Positions 33,146 to 42,628 of a stretch of 64,000 bases of DNA are shown piece after piece; position 1 is the stretch's first letter; each line of letters begins with the position of its first letter. The notes under the pieces were generated by a model. It did no database searches. It was not told where the DNA came from and saw nothing but the letters and a program-made list of their open reading frames with translations. A program made the translations under genes and the position numbers. Origin of the DNA: Actinomycetales bacterium (GTDB lineage: Bacteria; Actinomycetota; Actinomycetes; Actinomycetales; Dermatophilaceae); contig JADKAO010000007.1 of assembly GCA_016715285.1 (NCBI GenBank), forward strand, positions 248,001-312,000, in the 5' to 3' direction.

Positions 33146-33186
33146 TTGCGTACGGCGCGCCACGGGAATATGTTCAGTGGCACAAC
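33146..33186 (+). promoter_or_regulatory. Sugar importer promoter with XylR-like operator
   Basis: TTGCGT (33146-33151) and TATGTT (33169-33174) are separated by 17 bp in the 293-bp gap after xylR. The block 33169-33186 matches 14 of 18 bases of the xylA -10/operator block, including GTTYAGTG and CAAC. The rest of the gap holds no gene that I can support. Confidence 0.55.
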
Positions 33187-33277
33187 TTATGTCTAGCTGA
33201 GCCTCGTCAGTCGCCTTGACGTCGACGCCACAGCGAGACGGCCACCGCCGGCGCCGCCGTGCGAGGAAGGACAGTCC

Positions 33278-34399
33278 ATGAAGCGCAGGATTACCTCTGT
33301 CGTCGTCGGGATGGGAGCGATCGCCTTGATCGCTTCCACGGCCGCATGCAGCTCGACGCGTGAGACGACCACCACCCCAGCCGCGAGCAGCGGCGCCGCC
33401 GGCGGGCTCATCGGCATCGCGATGCCGACCAAGAGCCTCGAGCGCTGGAACAAGGACGGCTCGCACCTTGAGGAGCTCCTCAAGAAGGCCGGCTACGAGA
33501 CCACGCTGCAGTACGCCGACAACAAGGTCGACCAGCAGATCACCCAGATCCAGAACATGGTCAACCAGAACCCCAAGGTCCTGGTCATCGCCTCGATCGA
33601 CGGCAAGGCGCTCGCACCCGTCCTCGCGACCGCCAAGGCCAAGAACATCAAGGTCATCGCCTACGACCGCCTCATCAACGGCTCGGAGAACGTCGACTAC
33701 TACGCGACCTTCGACAACTACAAGGTCGGCCAGCTCCAGGGTGAGTTCATCAAGGGCAAGCTCGCGAACATGAGCAAGCCGATCAACCTCGAGCCGTTCG
33801 CTGGTTCGCCTGACGACAACAACGCCAAGTTCTTCTTCTCCGGCGCGTGGGATGTCCTCAACCCGCTCGTGAAGTCCGGCGACATTGTCGTCCCGTCGGG
33901 TAAGGCCCCGGCCACCAACGACGAGTGGACCAAGATCGGCATCCAGGGCTGGGGCTCGGACACCGCCCAGTCTGAGATGCAGAACCGCCTCAACTCGTTC
34001 TACACCGGCGGCAAGAAGGTCAACGTCGTCCTGTCCCCGAACGACTCGCTGGCGCTCGGCATCGCTCAGGCCCTCGAAGGCGCTGGCTACAAGCCCGGCG
34101 ACACCTACCCGGTCCTCACCGGCCAGGACGCTGACAAGGCCAACGTCCTGAACATCATCGCTGGCAAGCAGTCGATGACGGTCTGGAAGGACACCCGTGC
34201 GCTGGGTGACGAGGTCGCCAAGATGGTTGACCAGATCGTTAAGGGCACGAAGGTCGACGTTAACGACGAGAAGACCTACGACAACGGCAAGAAGATCGTC
34301 CCGACGTACCTCCTGGCCCCGATCGTCGTCACCAAGGACGACATCAAGGCCAAGCTGCTCGACTCGGGCTTCTACAAGGCCGCTGACCTGGGCATGTAG
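33278..34399 (+). CDS. ChvE-type sugar-binding lipoprotein of a multiple-monosaccharide ABC importer
   Basis: A 373-residue lipoprotein. The signal peptide ends in IASTAACSS, a lipobox whose Cys would be lipidated. The mature part begins LIGIAMPTKSLERWNKDGSHLEELL, then QNPKVLVIASIDGKAL and VIAYDRLINGSENVDYYATFDNYKVG, typical of ChvE/periplasmic-binding proteins for xylose, glucose or galactose. Codon use is strongly biased to C-ending codons, as expected for high expression. Next to xylAB and xylR the likely ligand is xylose, but ChvE-like proteins bind several sugars. Confidence 0.9.
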   Translation: MKRRITSVVVGMGAIALIASTAACSSTRETTTTPAASSGAAGGLIGIAMPTKSLERWNKDGSHLEELLKKAGYETTLQYADNKVDQQITQIQNMVNQNPKVLVIASIDGKALAPVLATAKAKNIKVIAYDRLINGSENVDYYATFDNYKVGQLQGEFIKGKLANMSKPINLEPFAGSPDDNNAKFFFSGAWDVLNPLVKSGDIVVPSGKAPATNDEWTKIGIQGWGSDTAQSEMQNRLNSFYTGGKKVNVVLSPNDSLALGIAQALEGAGYKPGDTYPVLTGQDADKANVLNIIAGKQSMTVWKDTRALGDEVAKMVDQIVKGTKVDVNDEKTYDNGKKIVPTYLLAPIVVTKDDIKAKLLDSGFYKAADLGM

Positions 34400-34412
34400 T
34401 TTCCACCACGGC

Positions 34413-34442
34413 GAGGGGGCCGGGCTCCGGCTCGGCCCCCTC
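34413..34442 (+). terminator. Strong intercistronic hairpin after the sugar-binding protein gene
   Basis: GAGGGGGCCG and CGGCCCCCTC form a perfect 10-bp stem with a 10-nt loop, 13 bases after the stop codon. There is no T tract. Such hairpins commonly cause partial termination or 3' protection, so that the binding protein is made in excess over the membrane components. Confidence 0.7.
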
Positions 34443-34515
34443 ACCATTGGGGGCCACCCCGCGCAGCGGGTGCGTCACCACCAGATCGCCGCCCGAGAGC
34501 TGAAGGGACCCTGCG

Positions 34516-36075
34516 ATGAGCGCGAGCACCACGTCTGACGTCATCTTGGAGATGCGGGACATCACCAAGACCTTCCCCGGAGTCAAGGCACTATCCGGGG
34601 TCAACTTTTCTGTTCGTCGCGGTGAGGTCCACGCCATCTGCGGCGAAAATGGGGCCGGCAAGTCGACCCTGATGAAGGTGCTCTCCGGAGTCCACCCACA
34701 CGGGTCCTACGACGGCGAGATCCTGTTCGAGGGGCACCCCTGCTCCTACAAGTCCGTCCGCGACAGCGAAAAGGACGGGATCGTCATCATCCACCAGGAG
34801 TTGGCGCTCTCGCCCCACCTGTCGATTGCCGAGAACATCTTCCTGGGCAACGAGCAGGCCACCCGCGGGGTGATCAACTGGTACAAGACCAACGCTGAGG
34901 CGAGCAAGCTTCTGACTCGGGTCGGGCTCTCCGAGGGCCCCGACACCAAGATCGTCAATATCGGGGTGGGCAAGCAGCAGTTGGTCGAGATTGCCAAGGC
35001 CCTGTCCAAGGACGTCAAGCTCCTCATCCTCGACGAGCCGACGGCGGCGCTCAACGACGAAGACAGCGCGCACCTGCTCGGGTTGATCCGCAAGCTCCGT
35101 GAGCAGGGCATCACGTGCATCATCATCAGCCACAAGCTCAACGAGATTGCTGCGATTGCCGACTCCACCACGATCATCCGTGACGGCATGACGATCGAGA
35201 CCCTCGACATGCACGGCGCCGAACGGGTCACCGAAGAACGGATCATTCGCGGCATGGTCGGCCGGAGCCTCGACAACCGGTTCCCCGACCACACCCCTCA
35301 GATCGGCGAGGAGATTTTCCGCCTGCAAGACTGGACGGTCTATCACCCGCAAGACCCGAGCCGAGTGGTCGTCGACCACGCCAACCTCACCGTCCGTCGC
35401 GGCGAGATCGTCGGCATCGCTGGCCTCATGGGTGCCGGCCGCACCGAGCTCGCGATGAGCGTCTTTGGCCGCACATGGGGCACCAAGATCTCCGGCACCG
35501 TGTTCGTCAACGGCAAGCAGGTCGACACGTCCAACGTCACCAAAGCCATCCGGGCCGGCCTCGCGTATGCCTCAGAGGACCGGAAGCGCTTCGGACTCAA
35601 CCTCATCGATGACATCAAGCACAACACGACCGCAGCGGCGCTGGGCAAGATCTCCAAGCGTGGAGTCGTCGACCAGTCTGAGGAATACCGGATCGCCGAG
35701 CTGTATCGGCGCAAGCTCAACACCAAGACGCCCACCGTGGATGCCTTTGTCGGCAAGTTGTCCGGCGGCAACCAGCAAAAGGTCGTCTTGTCCAAGTGGA
35801 TGTTCACCGATCCGGACGTGCTCATCCTCGACGAGCCCACCCGAGGGATCGACGTGGGCGCCAAGTACGAGATCTATACCCACATCAATGCCCTAGCCGA
35901 TGCCGGCAAGGGCGTGCTCGTCATCTCGTCCGAGTTGCCGGAACTCATCGGTTTGTGTGACCGCATTTACGCGCTCTCCCAAGGGGTGATCACCGGCGAA
36001 GTTCCTCGCGCCGAGGCGACCCAAGAACGACTCATGCACTTCATGACCAAGGAAAAGGAGGTGGCGGGCCGATGA
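34516..36075 (+). CDS. mmsA: Multiple-monosaccharide ABC importer, double ATPase (GguA/MmsA type)
   Basis: A 519-residue protein with two fused nucleotide-binding domains. The first has Walker [10 protein letters not shown], a weak signature [16 protein letters not shown], and Walker [12 protein letters not shown]. The second has a degenerate Walker [12 protein letters not shown], the good signature [14 protein letters not shown] and Walker [15 protein letters not shown]. This split between one complete and one incomplete ATP site is normal for AraG/XylG/GguA proteins. It energises the importer with the permease that overlaps its stop. Confidence 0.93.
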   Translation: MSASTTSDVILEMRDITKTFPGVKALSGVNFSVRRGEVHAICGENGAGKSTLMKVLSGVHPHGSYDGEILFEGHPCSYKSVRDSEKDGIVIIHQELALSPHLSIAENIFLGNEQATRGVINWYKTNAEASKLLTRVGLSEGPDTKIVNIGVGKQQLVEIAKALSKDVKLLILDEPTAALNDEDSAHLLGLIRKLREQGITCIIISHKLNEIAAIADSTTIIRDGMTIETLDMHGAERVTEERIIRGMVGRSLDNRFPDHTPQIGEEIFRLQDWTVYHPQDPSRVVVDHANLTVRRGEIVGIAGLMGAGRTELAMSVFGRTWGTKISGTVFVNGKQVDTSNVTKAIRAGLAYASEDRKRFGLNLIDDIKHNTTAAALGKISKRGVVDQSEEYRIAELYRRKLNTKTPTVDAFVGKLSGGNQQKVVLSKWMFTDPDVLILDEPTRGIDVGAKYEIYTHINALADAGKGVLVISSELPELIGLCDRIYALSQGVITGEVPRAEATQERLMHFMTKEKEVAGR

Positions 36076-37331
36076 CTGAGGTCACGCCAACAGGTCCCCA
36101 GGATTCAGCCGCGACCACGGCAGCGGCGGTACCTCCAGAGGCACCCATCAAGGCCGAGGCCGCTCAGGCCGCCGCTACCAAGAAGACGAACCTCCGCGAG
36201 TACGGCATCGTCGGTGCCTTGGTCGCGATCGTCATCCTCTTCCAGGTCCTCACCGGCGGCAAGCTCCTTATGCCGGACAACGTGGCGAGCTTGTTCCAGC
36301 AGAACGCCTACGTCATGGTCTTGGCGATCGGCATGGTCATGGTCATCATCGCCGGCCACATCGACCTGTCCGTTGGCTCCATCGTCGCCTTCATCGGTGG
36401 TGTCCTCGCCATCGCGATGGTCAACTGGAACCTGCCGTGGGTCCTTGCCGTCATCATCGGCTTGGCGCTCGGCTTGGTGATCGGCGCATGGCAAGGCTTC
36501 TGGGTCGCTTACGTCGGCGTTCCCGCCTTCATCGTGACCCTCGCGGGCATGCTTATCTTCCGTGGTCTCGCGATCCTCATCGTGGGGGAGACCATTGCCG
36601 GGCTCCCGTCAGGCTTTGTCGGCATCTCCAACGCGGGCCTGCTCGGACTCTTGGGGTATGCCGGTGCCGCCGACATCTTGACCCTGGTGATCGGCATCGC
36701 CGCCATCGTGGCGTTCTTGTTCAGCCAGCTGCGCACGCGTCGCACGATGAAGTCGCATGACCTGCGCGTCGAGCCGAGCGCGATGTTCCTCACCAAACTC
36801 GTCGGCGTCTCTCTGCTCATCGCCGTGTTCACCTGGATTCTCGCGCAGAGCGCAATCGGCACGCCGTACGTGCTCATCCTCGTCGCGATCCTCATCCTCG
36901 CCTACGCATTCCTCATGGGTCGCACCGTCTTCGGTCGGCACATTTACGCGATCGGTGGCAACGTCCACGCCGCAGTCCTGTCGGGTGTCAACGTCAAGAC
37001 GATGAACTTCCGGATCTTCGTCAACATGGGTCTGCTCGCCTCCATCGCTGCGCTCGTGACGACCTCCCGGGCGGGTGCGGCGCTCGCAGCAGCCGGCAGC
37101 AACTACGAGCTCGACGCCATCGCCGCCTGCTTCATCGGTGGCACGGCCGTCACCGGTGGTGTCGGCAAGGTGTCCGGCGTCATCGTCGGCGCGCTCATCA
37201 TGGGCGTGCTCAACATGGGCCTGTCGATCATCGGCACCAACCCCGCCCTGCAGAACGTCATCAAGGGTCTGGTCTTGCTGATCGCGGTGGCCTTCGACCT
37301 GATCAACAAGCGTCGTGCCGCTGGGGCGTGA
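36072..37331 (+). CDS. mmsB: Multiple-monosaccharide ABC importer, permease (GguB/MmsB type)
   Basis: A 419-residue inner membrane protein with about ten helices. After a variable Ala-rich cytoplasmic start come [42 protein letters not shown] (the family-typical motif) and [21 protein letters not shown]. Near the end [22 protein letters not shown] is the conserved cytoplasmic loop. The start overlaps the ATPase stop. It completes a ChvE-GguA-GguB set. Confidence 0.93.
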   Translation: MTEVTPTGPQDSAATTAAAVPPEAPIKAEAAQAAATKKTNLREYGIVGALVAIVILFQVLTGGKLLMPDNVASLFQQNAYVMVLAIGMVMVIIAGHIDLSVGSIVAFIGGVLAIAMVNWNLPWVLAVIIGLALGLVIGAWQGFWVAYVGVPAFIVTLAGMLIFRGLAILIVGETIAGLPSGFVGISNAGLLGLLGYAGAADILTLVIGIAAIVAFLFSQLRTRRTMKSHDLRVEPSAMFLTKLVGVSLLIAVFTWILAQSAIGTPYVLILVAILILAYAFLMGRTVFGRHIYAIGGNVHAAVLSGVNVKTMNFRIFVNMGLLASIAALVTTSRAGAALAAAGSNYELDAIAACFIGGTAVTGGVGKVSGVIVGALIMGVLNMGLSIIGTNPALQNVIKGLVLLIAVAFDLINKRRAAGA

Positions 37332-37377
37332 GTTCACAGGGCATTTCGGACACCGAGCCGCTGACGGAGGGGGCCGC

Positions 37378-37383
37378 TAGGTT
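37378..37383 (+). promoter_or_regulatory. -10 element of priA, leaderless geometry
   Basis: TAGGTT is followed by exactly 6 bases and then the ATG of priA, with no ribosome site in between. Confidence 0.5.
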
Positions 37384-37389
37384 TCCCTC

Positions 37390-39519
37390 ATGAGCACGAT
37401 CGATCGGCCGCGGCCGGCAATGCTGACACCAGCGTTGCCGGTCGCGGCCGTAGTCGTGGACAGCGGGCTCGCGCACCTCGACCGCGAATTCGAGTATGCC
37501 GTTCCGCCAGAACTCGATTCGCTCGCCCAACCTGGGGTTCGGGTCAAGATTCGGTTTGCCGGGCGCGAGGTCGATGGTTTCGTCACGGCCCGGCGAGCGA
37601 CGGCGACGCACGCGGGGCGGCTCACGCCCCTGCGCAAGGTAGTGAGTCCTGAGCCAGTCCTCACACCCGACCTCATCGAAACCGCGAGGGCGGTCGCCAC
37701 TCGGTATGCCGGTGTGCTCGGTGACGTCCTGCGCCTTGCCGTGCCCAAACGCCATGCTGCAGCCGAGAAGGCGCTCCCGCTTGAACCCCCAGTGCCCCCC
37801 GCACCCCCAGTCACCCCCGCACCCCCAGTGCCAGCCCCAGCCATGTCCTCCACGTCCCCGATGTCCTCCACCGCAACCACGACGTCGGCCGCCCCTGACC
37901 AGACGGTGGGGACGGTCCGGGCGGGGAAGAGCGGACCGTGGTCGGCATACCCCGCGGGTCCAGCGTTCTTGCGGCGGATCGCCGCGGGACAGGCACCCGC
38001 TGCTGCCGTGCTCGCTCTGCCCGGGCGCCCAGCCGGGTCTGACTGGCCCGACCTCTTCGCGCTGGCCGCCCGCGAAGCCCTGGACGCGGGCCGTGGCGCC
38101 CTCCTCGTCGTCCCCGACCATCGCGACCTCGACCGCGTCGATGCGGCCCTCACCCGAGTCCTCGGCAAAGGTCAGCACGTGCGACTCAGCGCCGAGCAGG
38201 GGCCGCAGGCTCGCTACACCGCGTGGTTGCGCGCCCTCCGCGGGCATGTGCGCTGTGTCGTCGGCACTCGCGCGGCCGCCTTTGCGCCGGTCCGTGATCT
38301 GGGCCTGGTGGGGTGGTGGGACGACGGAGACGACCTGCACGAGGAGCCCCGAGCCCCCTATCCGCAGGTAGGAGAGGTCCTGAGCATCCGCGCTGAGCTG
38401 ACGGGTGCGGCGCTGGTCACTGCGGGGTTCAGCCGGAGTGTCGAAGTCCAAGAGCGGGTCGACGCGGGCGAGTGGGCTTCGGTGGCCGCGCCGGGTGAGG
38501 TCCTTCGTCAGGCCGCGCCCGCGGTTTCGATCGCAGGGGAGGGGCACGACCTCGAGCGCGACGGGTTGGCGGCGCGGGCTCACTTGCCTTCGGCGGCGTG
38601 GCGCCTCGCTAGGACCGCTCTGGAGCACGGTCCGGTGCTTGTTCAGGTCCCGCGACGCGGCTACCTCCCTGCGCTGGCCTGTCAGATATGCCGTACGCCG
38701 GCTCGTTGTGTGGTCTGTCACGGTCCCATGGCGGTCGCGATTCCGGGTGCTGCAGCCAGCTGCCGGTGGTGTGGAAAAGGTTGGGGCGCAGCAGGTTTTG
38801 AGTGTGTCGAGTGTGGCAATACCACGCTTCGACGATCCGTCACCGGTGCGCGGCGCACCGCCGAAGAACTCGGTCGTGCCTTCCCCGGAGTGCCTGTCGT
38901 CACGTCCGGTGCGGGTGAAGTCCGAGCGTCAGTCTCGTCCGAGCCGACCTTAGTCATCGCAACACCCGGCGCAGAGCCGGTCGCCGACGGCGGGTACGCC
39001 GCGGCGCTCCTTTTGGACGCCTGGGCGTTGCTGGACCGCGCCGACCTGAACGCGTCCATCGAGGCTCTTCGCCGCTGGACGGGTGCCGCTGCGTTGGTCC
39101 AACCCCGATCGTCCGGCGGCGCGGTTGTGCTCGCTGGTGTGCCGGAGGGCCCGACCTCGTTGGCCGTCGAGGCCCTGGTGCGATGGGATCCCGCATGGCT
39201 CGCCCAACGCGAGCTCGACGAGCGGAGGGTGCTCAGCCTGCCCCCGGCCGTGCGGGTGGCTCGCCTGGTGGGCTCGCGTCGAGCCCTCGATGAGGCGGTG
39301 TCAGCGATCCGGCAGTCCGTGGACGTCGATGTGCTCGGGCCGCTACCGATCCCCGATCACGGATCGGGGGAGCCCGCCAAACATCAGACCATCGTGCGCG
39401 TGCCCCTATCCAAGGGGACAGCGCTGGCCGCATCCCTGACGGCCGTGCGGTCGACGCGCAGCGCGCGCAAGGATCCTGAGCCGCTGAATATTCAGGTCGA
39501 CTCGGTCGGTGACGCTTGA
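37390..39519 (+). CDS. priA: Primosomal protein N' (PriA), actinobacterial form without helicase motifs
   Basis: A 709-residue protein. The N-terminal 3'BD domain (LPVAAVVVDSGLAHLDREFEYAVP) is conserved. The Walker A position is ALPGRPAGSDW and the DEEH position is WWDDGDDL, so the ATPase motifs are lost, as in mycobacterial PriA. The zinc-binding cysteines remain (CQICRTPARCVVCHG, CRWCGKGWGAAGFECVECG). It probably retains a structural role in replication restart. A Pro-rich insertion of about 40 residues (PPVPPAPPVTPAPPVPAPA) follows the N-terminal domain near residue 135. Confidence 0.9.
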   Translation: MSTIDRPRPAMLTPALPVAAVVVDSGLAHLDREFEYAVPPELDSLAQPGVRVKIRFAGREVDGFVTARRATATHAGRLTPLRKVVSPEPVLTPDLIETARAVATRYAGVLGDVLRLAVPKRHAAAEKALPLEPPVPPAPPVTPAPPVPAPAMSSTSPMSSTATTTSAAPDQTVGTVRAGKSGPWSAYPAGPAFLRRIAAGQAPAAAVLALPGRPAGSDWPDLFALAAREALDAGRGALLVVPDHRDLDRVDAALTRVLGKGQHVRLSAEQGPQARYTAWLRALRGHVRCVVGTRAAAFAPVRDLGLVGWWDDGDDLHEEPRAPYPQVGEVLSIRAELTGAALVTAGFSRSVEVQERVDAGEWASVAAPGEVLRQAAPAVSIAGEGHDLERDGLAARAHLPSAAWRLARTALEHGPVLVQVPRRGYLPALACQICRTPARCVVCHGPMAVAIPGAAASCRWCGKGWGAAGFECVECGNTTLRRSVTGARRTAEELGRAFPGVPVVTSGAGEVRASVSSEPTLVIATPGAEPVADGGYAAALLLDAWALLDRADLNASIEALRRWTGAAALVQPRSSGGAVVLAGVPEGPTSLAVEALVRWDPAWLAQRELDERRVLSLPPAVRVARLVGSRRALDEAVSAIRQSVDVDVLGPLPIPDHGSGEPAKHQTIVRVPLSKGTALAASLTAVRSTRSARKDPEPLNIQVDSVGDA

Positions 39520-39585
39520 CTCCGGTGCCTCATCGGTCAGCGCGCCGGTACCCACGCCGTAGACTGGAGGACAGCCCAAAAAGCG

Positions 39586-39605
39586 CGGCGCCGGGGGCGG
39601 CGCCG
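39586..39605 (+). terminator. GC hairpin between priA and def
   Basis: CGGCGCC and GGCGCCG form a perfect 7-bp stem with a 6-nt loop, 67 bases after the priA stop. The following sequence is T-rich but not a T run. It may be a terminator or a 3' stabiliser. Confidence 0.5.
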
Positions 39606-39638
39606 TTGCGTTCTCCCTCGTTGCTCTCAAGGATGCTC

Positions 39639-40184
39639 GTGCCGGTCAAGGACATTCGCCTGTTCGGCGATCCCATTCTGCGGACTCCTGCGATTCCGGT
39701 CGTCGACTTCGACCGGGAGCTGCGCCAACTCGTCCAGGACCTCACCGACACCATGCTCGACGCTCCGGGAGCCGGCCTGGCCGCCCCGCAGATCGGTGTG
39801 GGCCTGCGCGTGTTCACCTACTTTGTGGATGGCGTTGTCGGCCACCTCATCAACCCGAGCCTGGATCTGTCTGAGGAGGGTCAGGACGGACCGGAGGGGT
39901 GTCTTTCCTTCCCGGGTCTCACCTTTGACACTCCCCGAGCCTTGCGCGTGGTCGCCAAGGGTTGGGACCAACATGGCGAACCCGTGGTGATCGAAGGCAC
40001 GGAGTTCCTGGCCCGAGCGGTCCAGCACGAGACTGATCATTTGGACGGCATTCTCTTCATCGACCGGCTCGACCCGGTGCAACGGAAGGCCGCGATGCGG
40101 GAGATCCGCGAAGCGGAATGGGTGGGCGGGGTCCGGCCAGTCGTCAAGGTGAGCCCTCATGCGACCTTTGGGCGGGGGCTCTAG
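39639..40184 (+). CDS. def: Peptide deformylase
   Basis: A 181-residue metalloenzyme removing the formyl group from nascent proteins. The three signature motifs are GAGLAAPQIGVG, EGCLSFPG and QHETDHLDG, giving the Cys and two His metal ligands. AAGGA lies 5 nt before GTG 39639 but overlaps a closer ATG at 39633, so I prefer GTG. fmt, which adds the formyl group, follows 3 bp later. Confidence 0.95.
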   Translation: MPVKDIRLFGDPILRTPAIPVVDFDRELRQLVQDLTDTMLDAPGAGLAAPQIGVGLRVFTYFVDGVVGHLINPSLDLSEEGQDGPEGCLSFPGLTFDTPRALRVVAKGWDQHGEPVVIEGTEFLARAVQHETDHLDGILFIDRLDPVQRKAAMREIREAEWVGGVRPVVKVSPHATFGRGL

Positions 40185-40187
40185 CCG

Positions 40188-41108
40188 ATGAGACTCGTCT
40201 TTGCTGGCACGCCGGAGGTTGCCCTTCCGAGCCTCGACGCGCTCATTGAGTCATCACATGACGTCGTCGCTGTCGTGACCCGACCCGATGCCCCGGCGGG
40301 ACGCGGGCGCTCCCTCGTTCCGTCACCCGTCCGAGTTCGGGCGCAGGAGCACGGCATACCCGTGTTGACACCGAAATCTCCCCGGGAGCCGGAATTTCTC
40401 GATGCACTGAACGGGCTGGCTCCAGACTGTTCCCCCGTGGTTGCCTACGGCGCCTTGGTGCCACCAGCAGCATTGGCGATCCCGACCCATGGCTGGATCA
40501 ATCTGCACTTTTCGCTCTTGCCCGCCTGGCGTGGGGCTGCCCCGGTGCAACACGCGGTCATGGCCGGAGATGAGGTCACCGGTGCCTCGACCTTCCAGCT
40601 GGAGGCGGGTCTCGATACCGGGCCGGTCTACGGGGTCATGACCGAACGCATTTGGCCCACCGACACCAGCGGTGACCTGCTTGGCCGATTGGCCACTGCC
40701 GGAGCGCAATTGCTCGTTGCGACAATCGACGGCATCGCCGACGGGTCGCTGGTCGCAGTCCCGCAGGCGGCCGACGGGATCTCGCTGGCCCCCAAAATCG
40801 AGGTCGAGCATGCTCAGGTGGAGTGGACCCGCCCCGCCTTGGCGATCGACCGGCTCATTCGCGGATGCACCCCCGCGCCGGGAGCCTGGACGACCTTCCG
40901 GGGGGAGCGGCTCAAGCTGGCGCCGGTGGCCAGTGCCGACCCCGCCGAGGCGGGAGCCGCGTTGGCGCCGGGGCAACTCGCCGTCACCAAGAAGGCCGTC
41001 TTTGTCGGCACCGCCACCGCACCGGTGCGGCTCGGTCTGGTTCGACCGCACGGCAAGAAAGAGATGCCAGCGGCGGACTGGGCTCGGGGTTCGGATCGGA
41101 CCCGATGA
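40188..41108 (+). CDS. fmt: Methionyl-tRNA formyltransferase
   Basis: A 306-residue enzyme formylating initiator Met-tRNA. The N-terminal Rossmann part has [18 protein letters not shown] and the catalytic region [25 protein letters not shown], followed by [16 protein letters not shown]. The C-terminal OB-like domain begins near residue 205. [19 protein letters not shown] precedes a slightly unusual [17 protein letters not shown]. The stop overlaps rsmB in ATGA. Confidence 0.95.
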   Translation: MRLVFAGTPEVALPSLDALIESSHDVVAVVTRPDAPAGRGRSLVPSPVRVRAQEHGIPVLTPKSPREPEFLDALNGLAPDCSPVVAYGALVPPAALAIPTHGWINLHFSLLPAWRGAAPVQHAVMAGDEVTGASTFQLEAGLDTGPVYGVMTERIWPTDTSGDLLGRLATAGAQLLVATIDGIADGSLVAVPQAADGISLAPKIEVEHAQVEWTRPALAIDRLIRGCTPAPGAWTTFRGERLKLAPVASADPAEAGAALAPGQLAVTKKAVFVGTATAPVRLGLVRPHGKKEMPAADWARGSDRTR

Positions 41109-42613
41109 GCGATTGGGTGTGGATGCCTGACTCGTCCCGTCGCCCAGCTGGACCTCACCGGCGTCCCGCGCAGCGATCCGTTCAACGGCCAGCGGAGCGG
41201 GCGCGGACCGCGGATGCCGCCCGGCGGGCGGCATACACCGTCGTGCGTGCTGTCGACGGCGGGGCCTACGCCAACCTCGAGCTCCCGAGAGTGCTGCGCG
41301 AGCAGCGGGTGAGCGGCCGCGATGCCGCGTTTGCGACCGAACTTGCTTATGGCGCACTGAGATTGCAGGGTCGCTATGACCCGATGATCGCCCTTGCTGC
41401 TGGCCGAGAGCTCACCAAAATCGATCCTCCGGTCCTGAGCACCCTGCGGCTGGGAGCCCACCAGATCCTCGGCATGCGAGTGCCAAGCCATGCCGCAGTG
41501 GCCGAGACGGTGGCGCTCGCCCGCCAGGTCAACGGGGCGGGCGCGGCAGGTTTCGTCAACGCAGTCCTGCGCCGGCTGTCAGAGCGGCCGTTAGACGAGT
41601 GGCTAGGCCACGTCTGCGACGGCGAACCGGACCTGCTCGCTCAGCTGGCGATCCGCGAATCCCACCCGCTGTGGATCGTCAAGGCGCTGCGCGCTGCTTT
41701 GCTCGGGCACGGTGCCGCGACTGCGGAGAAGGTCGACGCAGAGGTGGCGCTGCTGCTCGCGAGCGACAACGAGGCCGCTCATGTCTCGCTCGTCGCTCGC
41801 CCCGGCTTTGCCGAGGTCGCCGAGCTCGTCGCGGGCGGTGCCCAACCGGGTCGGTGGGCGACGACGGCAGCCACCCTGCCCGGGGGAGACCCCGGCGCTC
41901 TGGGGGCCGTGCGTGAGGGCCGCGCCGCAGTCCAAGACGAAGGCTCGCAGCTCGTCGCGCTCGCTCTTGCCGCCGTCCCCGTGGCTCCGCTCCGAGAGGA
42001 GGCGCCCGAGCATTGGCTCGATGTGTGCGCCGGCCCGGGTGGCAAAGCCGGCCTGCTGGCCGCTTTGGCGCTCCAACGGGGTGCGTCTCTTGTGGCCAAC
42101 GAGGCGAGCCCGCATCGGGCTGACCTTGTGTCGGCCACTCTCAAACCCCTCCTAGCGGCTGCGGCCCCGGGCCAGCTCGTCGTTCGGGTCGGCGACGGAC
42201 GTGAACTCGGGGAGGCCGAGCCGAAGTCGTTCGAGCGCGTTCTCGTGGACGCACCTTGCACAGGCCTGGGAGCTCTCCGCCGCCGACCCGAAGCCCGGTG
42301 GCGGAAGCAACCCGGTGACGTTCCGCAACTCGCGACCTTGCAGCGCGCCCTCATCGGGAGCGCGCTCGATGCGGTTCGGCCTGGCGGCGTGGTTGCCTAT
42401 GTGACCTGCAGTCCCCATCTCGTGGAGACGCGGTTTGCAGTGACTGACGTCGTCAAGAAACGCGCCGACGTCGAGGTTTTGGACGCCGGGCCATTTGTCG
42501 TGAGTGCCGCTGGCCAGCAGCTGCCCGACCTTGGCGATGGGCCGTTCGTGCAGTTATGGCCGCACCGGCATGGCACAGATGCGATGTTCCTCGCGCTCCT
42601 GCGCCGACGTTAG
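41105..42613 (+). CDS. rsmB: 16S rRNA (cytosine-C5)-methyltransferase RsmB
   Basis: A 502-residue enzyme. After a basic start, a NusB-like RNA-binding domain spans about residues 35-175 ([37 protein letters not shown]). The methyltransferase domain has the SAM motif [41 protein letters not shown] (motif IV Cys) and [16 protein letters not shown] (catalytic Cys motif VI). ATG 41105 overlaps the fmt stop; the upstream open frame lies inside fmt. Confidence 0.93.
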   Translation: MSDWVWMPDSSRRPAGPHRRPAQRSVQRPAERARTADAARRAAYTVVRAVDGGAYANLELPRVLREQRVSGRDAAFATELAYGALRLQGRYDPMIALAAGRELTKIDPPVLSTLRLGAHQILGMRVPSHAAVAETVALARQVNGAGAAGFVNAVLRRLSERPLDEWLGHVCDGEPDLLAQLAIRESHPLWIVKALRAALLGHGAATAEKVDAEVALLLASDNEAAHVSLVARPGFAEVAELVAGGAQPGRWATTAATLPGGDPGALGAVREGRAAVQDEGSQLVALALAAVPVAPLREEAPEHWLDVCAGPGGKAGLLAALALQRGASLVANEASPHRADLVSATLKPLLAAAAPGQLVVRVGDGRELGEAEPKSFERVLVDAPCTGLGALRRRPEARWRKQPGDVPQLATLQRALIGSALDAVRPGGVVAYVTCSPHLVETRFAVTDVVKKRADVEVLDAGPFVVSAAGQQLPDLGDGPFVQLWPHRHGTDAMFLALLRRR

Positions 42614-42628
42614 ACCCCCATTGCCTTC

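Noticed and set aside
34516..36075. Half-degenerate ATP sites in the sugar importer ATPase as an anomaly
   Set aside because: This pattern is normal for the AraG/XylG/GguA family, in contrast to the separate exporter ATPases at 50-52 kb.
37390..39519. PriA as a broken or pseudogenised helicase
   Set aside because: Loss of the ATPase motifs is known for actinobacterial PriA; the frame and zinc-binding cysteines are intact.
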